Source: Sphingobacteriales bacterium (GTDB lineage Bacteria > Bacteroidota > Bacteroidia > Chitinophagales > Chitinophagaceae). From it: a DNA stretch of 64,000 nt. Positions 62,375-64,000 of the stretch are shown here, piece after piece. Both the position numbers and the translations under genes were made by a program. Location of the stretch: the NCBI GenBank assembly GCA_016219985.1, contig JACRJO010000022.1:273609-337608 (forward strand), written 5' to 3'. Each line of letters begins with the position of its first letter. Within the stretch, counting starts at the first letter, position 1. The notes beneath the pieces were generated by a model. That model searched no databases and was not told the origin of the DNA. It was given only the letters and a program-made list of their open reading frames with translations.

Positions 62375-63589
62375 TCCGGCTGGTTTCTTAGGATCAGTCC
62401 CTTTAAACAAATAATAACCGAGCAGCAATCCTAAAAACAAAACGGTTACGGACAGGTAACCCACCCATTCATAGTGCAGTAGTTTCCGGTGCGGATCTTC
62501 CGATACGATGAACCCTGATATCAGGGCGGCTGCGCCGGTACCCAGGTGCTGTACGCTGCTGTTGAGGCTCATAAAGCTGCCCCGGTTGGCCGATCCGGTT
62601 ACATTACTCACAAGGGTTTGGGAGGTAACGGCCCGGCCGGTTGCCAGGGCAAACCAGATCGCGAAAAAGCCCAGCACCACCGAAAAGGGAAGTGAGGGCA
62701 GGTTGGTGATCAGGATTACCATGACAAAGGAAAGGGGTACGCAATAGACAAAGACTTTTAGTTTCCCAATACGGTCAGACAACCGTCCCAGGTAAACCGC
62801 CGCGATAAAAGAAGCCACCCCGCCCACGAGGTAGATCAGGGGCGTAACGGAACGGGGGTATCCTTTATTAAATTCCATATAGGGATTAATAAAGGGGATG
62901 ATCAGGAAATGGCCCATCATCATCAGTCCTGAGAACAACAGGGCCAGCCCGGTGGATCTGGCAGTCAATGTTGCGAATAATTGTTTGCCTCTCCTCTCTC
63001 CGGCCTTACCGGTCTTCAGATGGTCCCGCAGCTGTGGTAGCTGGAAATAACAGAGAGGCCAGATCAGCACAGCGAGCAGGGCTACAAAGAGGAAGGGAAC
63101 ATGCCAGTCGTCCTTAAAAATATCAACCAGGTATAAAGAAAAAGTCACCCCGACAGAAGAAGCCACGGCAAAGGCGCTCATCACGGCTCCCATGGCGGCC
63201 CCCCTGCGTTCATAAGCAAAAAGATCCCCGATCATGGAAAGCACCTGTCCGCCGATGATCCCCCCGAAAATACCCGCCACGATCCTTGATACAAGGAGTA
63301 ATTCATAGGACCGGGCAAAGCCACAGGCTGCGGTACCGATGATAAAGCCGCCATAGGTAAAGAGCAGTAGGCTTTTCCGTTCAAATTTATCAGCCAGGAA
63401 GGCCATCCATATCCCGGAAATAAAGGAGCTGATAGGATAGGAAGCGAGGAGGAGGCTGAATTGCCGGGGAGAGATACTGAAATGCGGCATCAGGTAATTC
63501 CCCAGTGGCATCATGATCATGAAGTCGAGGATATGGGTGAAATTAATTGCAGCGAGGAGAAATAATATGATCCGTTCCTTTTTATTCAT
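62369..63589 (-). CDS. MFS transporter
   Basis: The protein has 406 residues from the ATG at 63589. The longer frame to 63691 was rejected because its N-terminus is encoded by the heptamer repeats (SQL-AHRSQL). Twelve transmembrane segments are seen, with the cytoplasmic-loop motif FLADKFERKSLL after TM2 and LGRLSDRIGKLK between TM8 and TM9, both typical of the major facilitator superfamily. The overall pattern suits drug/sugar efflux of the DHA type; the substrate is unknown. A near -7 box (AATCTTTG) lies 6 bp before the ATG. Confidence 0.9.
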   Translation of the reverse strand: MNKKERIILFLLAAINFTHILDFMIMMPLGNYLMPHFSISPRQFSLLLASYPISSFISGIWMAFLADKFERKSLLLFTYGGFIIGTAACGFARSYELLLVSRIVAGIFGGIIGGQVLSMIGDLFAYERRGAAMGAVMSAFAVASSVGVTFSLYLVDIFKDDWHVPFLFVALLAVLIWPLCYFQLPQLRDHLKTGKAGERRGKQLFATLTARSTGLALLFSGLMMMGHFLIIPFINPYMEFNKGYPRSVTPLIYLVGGVASFIAAVYLGRLSDRIGKLKVFVYCVPLSFVMVILITNLPSLPFSVVLGFFAIWFALATGRAVTSQTLVSNVTGSANRGSFMSLNSSVQHLGTGAAALISGFIVSEDPHRKLLHYEWVGYLSVTVLFLGLLLGYYLFKGTDPKKPAGS

Positions 63590-64000
63590 GGAGGGCAAAG
63601 ATTGGGAATAGCGGGGAGAAAAGCAAGTTGGAGGGAGAAAGCTGTGAGCGGCGAGCTGTGAGCGGTGAGCTACGAGTTGCGAGCAATTCACGTAAGAAAA
63701 GGAATTTTCTTTACTTGCTGGATTAGAGAGAAAGCTGCGAGCGGTGAGCTATGAGCTACGAGTTGCGAGCTGTGAGCAACGGGCAATTCATCTAAGAAAT
63801 GGAATTTCCTGAGCCCGCTGGTTTAGGACTGGTACTATCCGGTAAGTCTCGTGGCTCGCAGCTCATACCTCGTAGCTTCACAGCCAGGGGCTTAACCGCC
63901 AGAAAACAAAAAAGCCTCTCATTGCTGAAAGGCTTTCTTAAGTAAAGCTGCGAGTTACGAGCCAAGAGTTGCGAGCAATTCATCTAAGAAACGGAATTTC
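63590..64000. repeat. Heptamer block, GAGCNNN family
   Basis: No gene is visible. Three blocks (63641-63708, 63734-63809, 63947-64000) consist of 7-bp units of the form GAGCNNN, such as GAGCTAC, GAGTTGC and GAGCGGT. Each ends in the same tail CAATTCA...TAAGAAA..GGAATTT. A fourth, inverted stretch lies at 63847-63884. Confidence 0.88.
63905..63936 (-). terminator. Terminator for a minus-strand gene beyond the window
   Basis: AAAGCCT (63911-63917) pairs with AGGCTTT (63930-63936). On the minus strand the stem is followed by TTTTTTGTTTTCT. It implies a minus-strand transcript entering from beyond 64000. Confidence 0.6.

Noticed and set aside
63590..63983. MFS N-terminal extension (63590-63691) and a 63-codon minus ORF (63792-63983)
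   Set aside because: Both begin with near-identical peptides encoded by GAGCNNN repeats. This argues for repeat artefacts, and the real MFS start is at 63589.
8697..64000. CRISPR array for the tandem repeats
   Set aside because: The units are 7 bp with no spacers between them and there are no cas genes; the 160-bp copies are also not spacer-separated.

Overview
The window is about 50% GC and comes from a Bacteroidota chromosome, most likely the Chitinophagaceae or a close relative. Three things support this. Several genes belong to the type IX secretion system or its cargo: a PorV/PorQ-like protein, a PorU-like C25 peptidase, one protein with a type B (CHU_C) sorting domain and one subtilase with a type A sorting domain. 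Many genes carry the Bacteroidota -7 box TAnnTTTG upstream (clearest at rpsT, mnmA, queA, waaA and ccmB). Core genes such as rpsT, sucA, odhB, mnmA and ccmB/C have the form usual in this phylum. No rRNA, CRISPR array or prophage is visible. There is one tRNA gene, tRNA-Gln(TTG).

Layout. 0-5.6 kb: a C25 peptidase cut by the window edge and its PorV-like partner, minus strand. 5.8-8.4 kb: tyrS, a small alpha/beta hydrolase and an SGNH hydrolase. 8.8-15.3 kb: a cyanophycin module, with cyanophycinase, an APC permease and a Tat-type class V aminotransferase on the minus strand and cphA divergent. 15.4-18.1 kb: tRNA-Gln and a large type B T9SS cargo protein. 18.4-23.6 kb: a four-gene nucleotide-sugar operon (DegT aminotransferase, UDP-sugar dehydrogenase, rfbC, rfbD) divergent from waaA. 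23.6-29.2 kb: a conserved unknown, tdk, a lipoprotein, ccmB-ccmC-ccmD-like and glutamate dehydrogenase. 29.4-35.8 kb: small accessory genes, including an AT-rich P-loop gene, a DinB gene with a duplicated tail, AMP nucleosidase and a fused double-NBD ABC ATPase. 35.8-39.6 kb: a 1274-residue TraB/GumN protein. 39.9-42.8 kb: queA, a Y1 transposase with its own cluster of palindromic repeats, and a TonB-plug-only protein. 42.9-51.0 kb: lysC, a lipoprotein, an Ldh-family oxidoreductase, ssb, an M14 peptidase and mnmA. 51.4-64.0 kb: a lipoprotein, a T9SS subtilase, an RsmB-like methyltransferase, sucA-odhB, rpsT, a second M14 peptidase and an MFS transporter.

The genes are mostly single units or short operons. 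The real operons are the sugar-nucleotide set, sucA-odhB, ccmC-ccmD, the PorV-PorU-like pair and possibly cphB-permease. At least five convergent pairs overlap at their 3' ends and leave no room for terminators.

The most unusual content is intergenic. Tandem heptanucleotide repeats of at least two families (ACTANNN and GAGCNNN) lie at many loci, and one supplies the stop codon of mnmA. A REP-type array next to a Y1 transposase contains two 160-bp direct copies. A third repeat family fills most of the gap after rpsT, and a GC-rich palindrome recurs at 11.2 and 60.1 kb. ccmB has no ATG, GTG or TTG in the place where its protein must begin.
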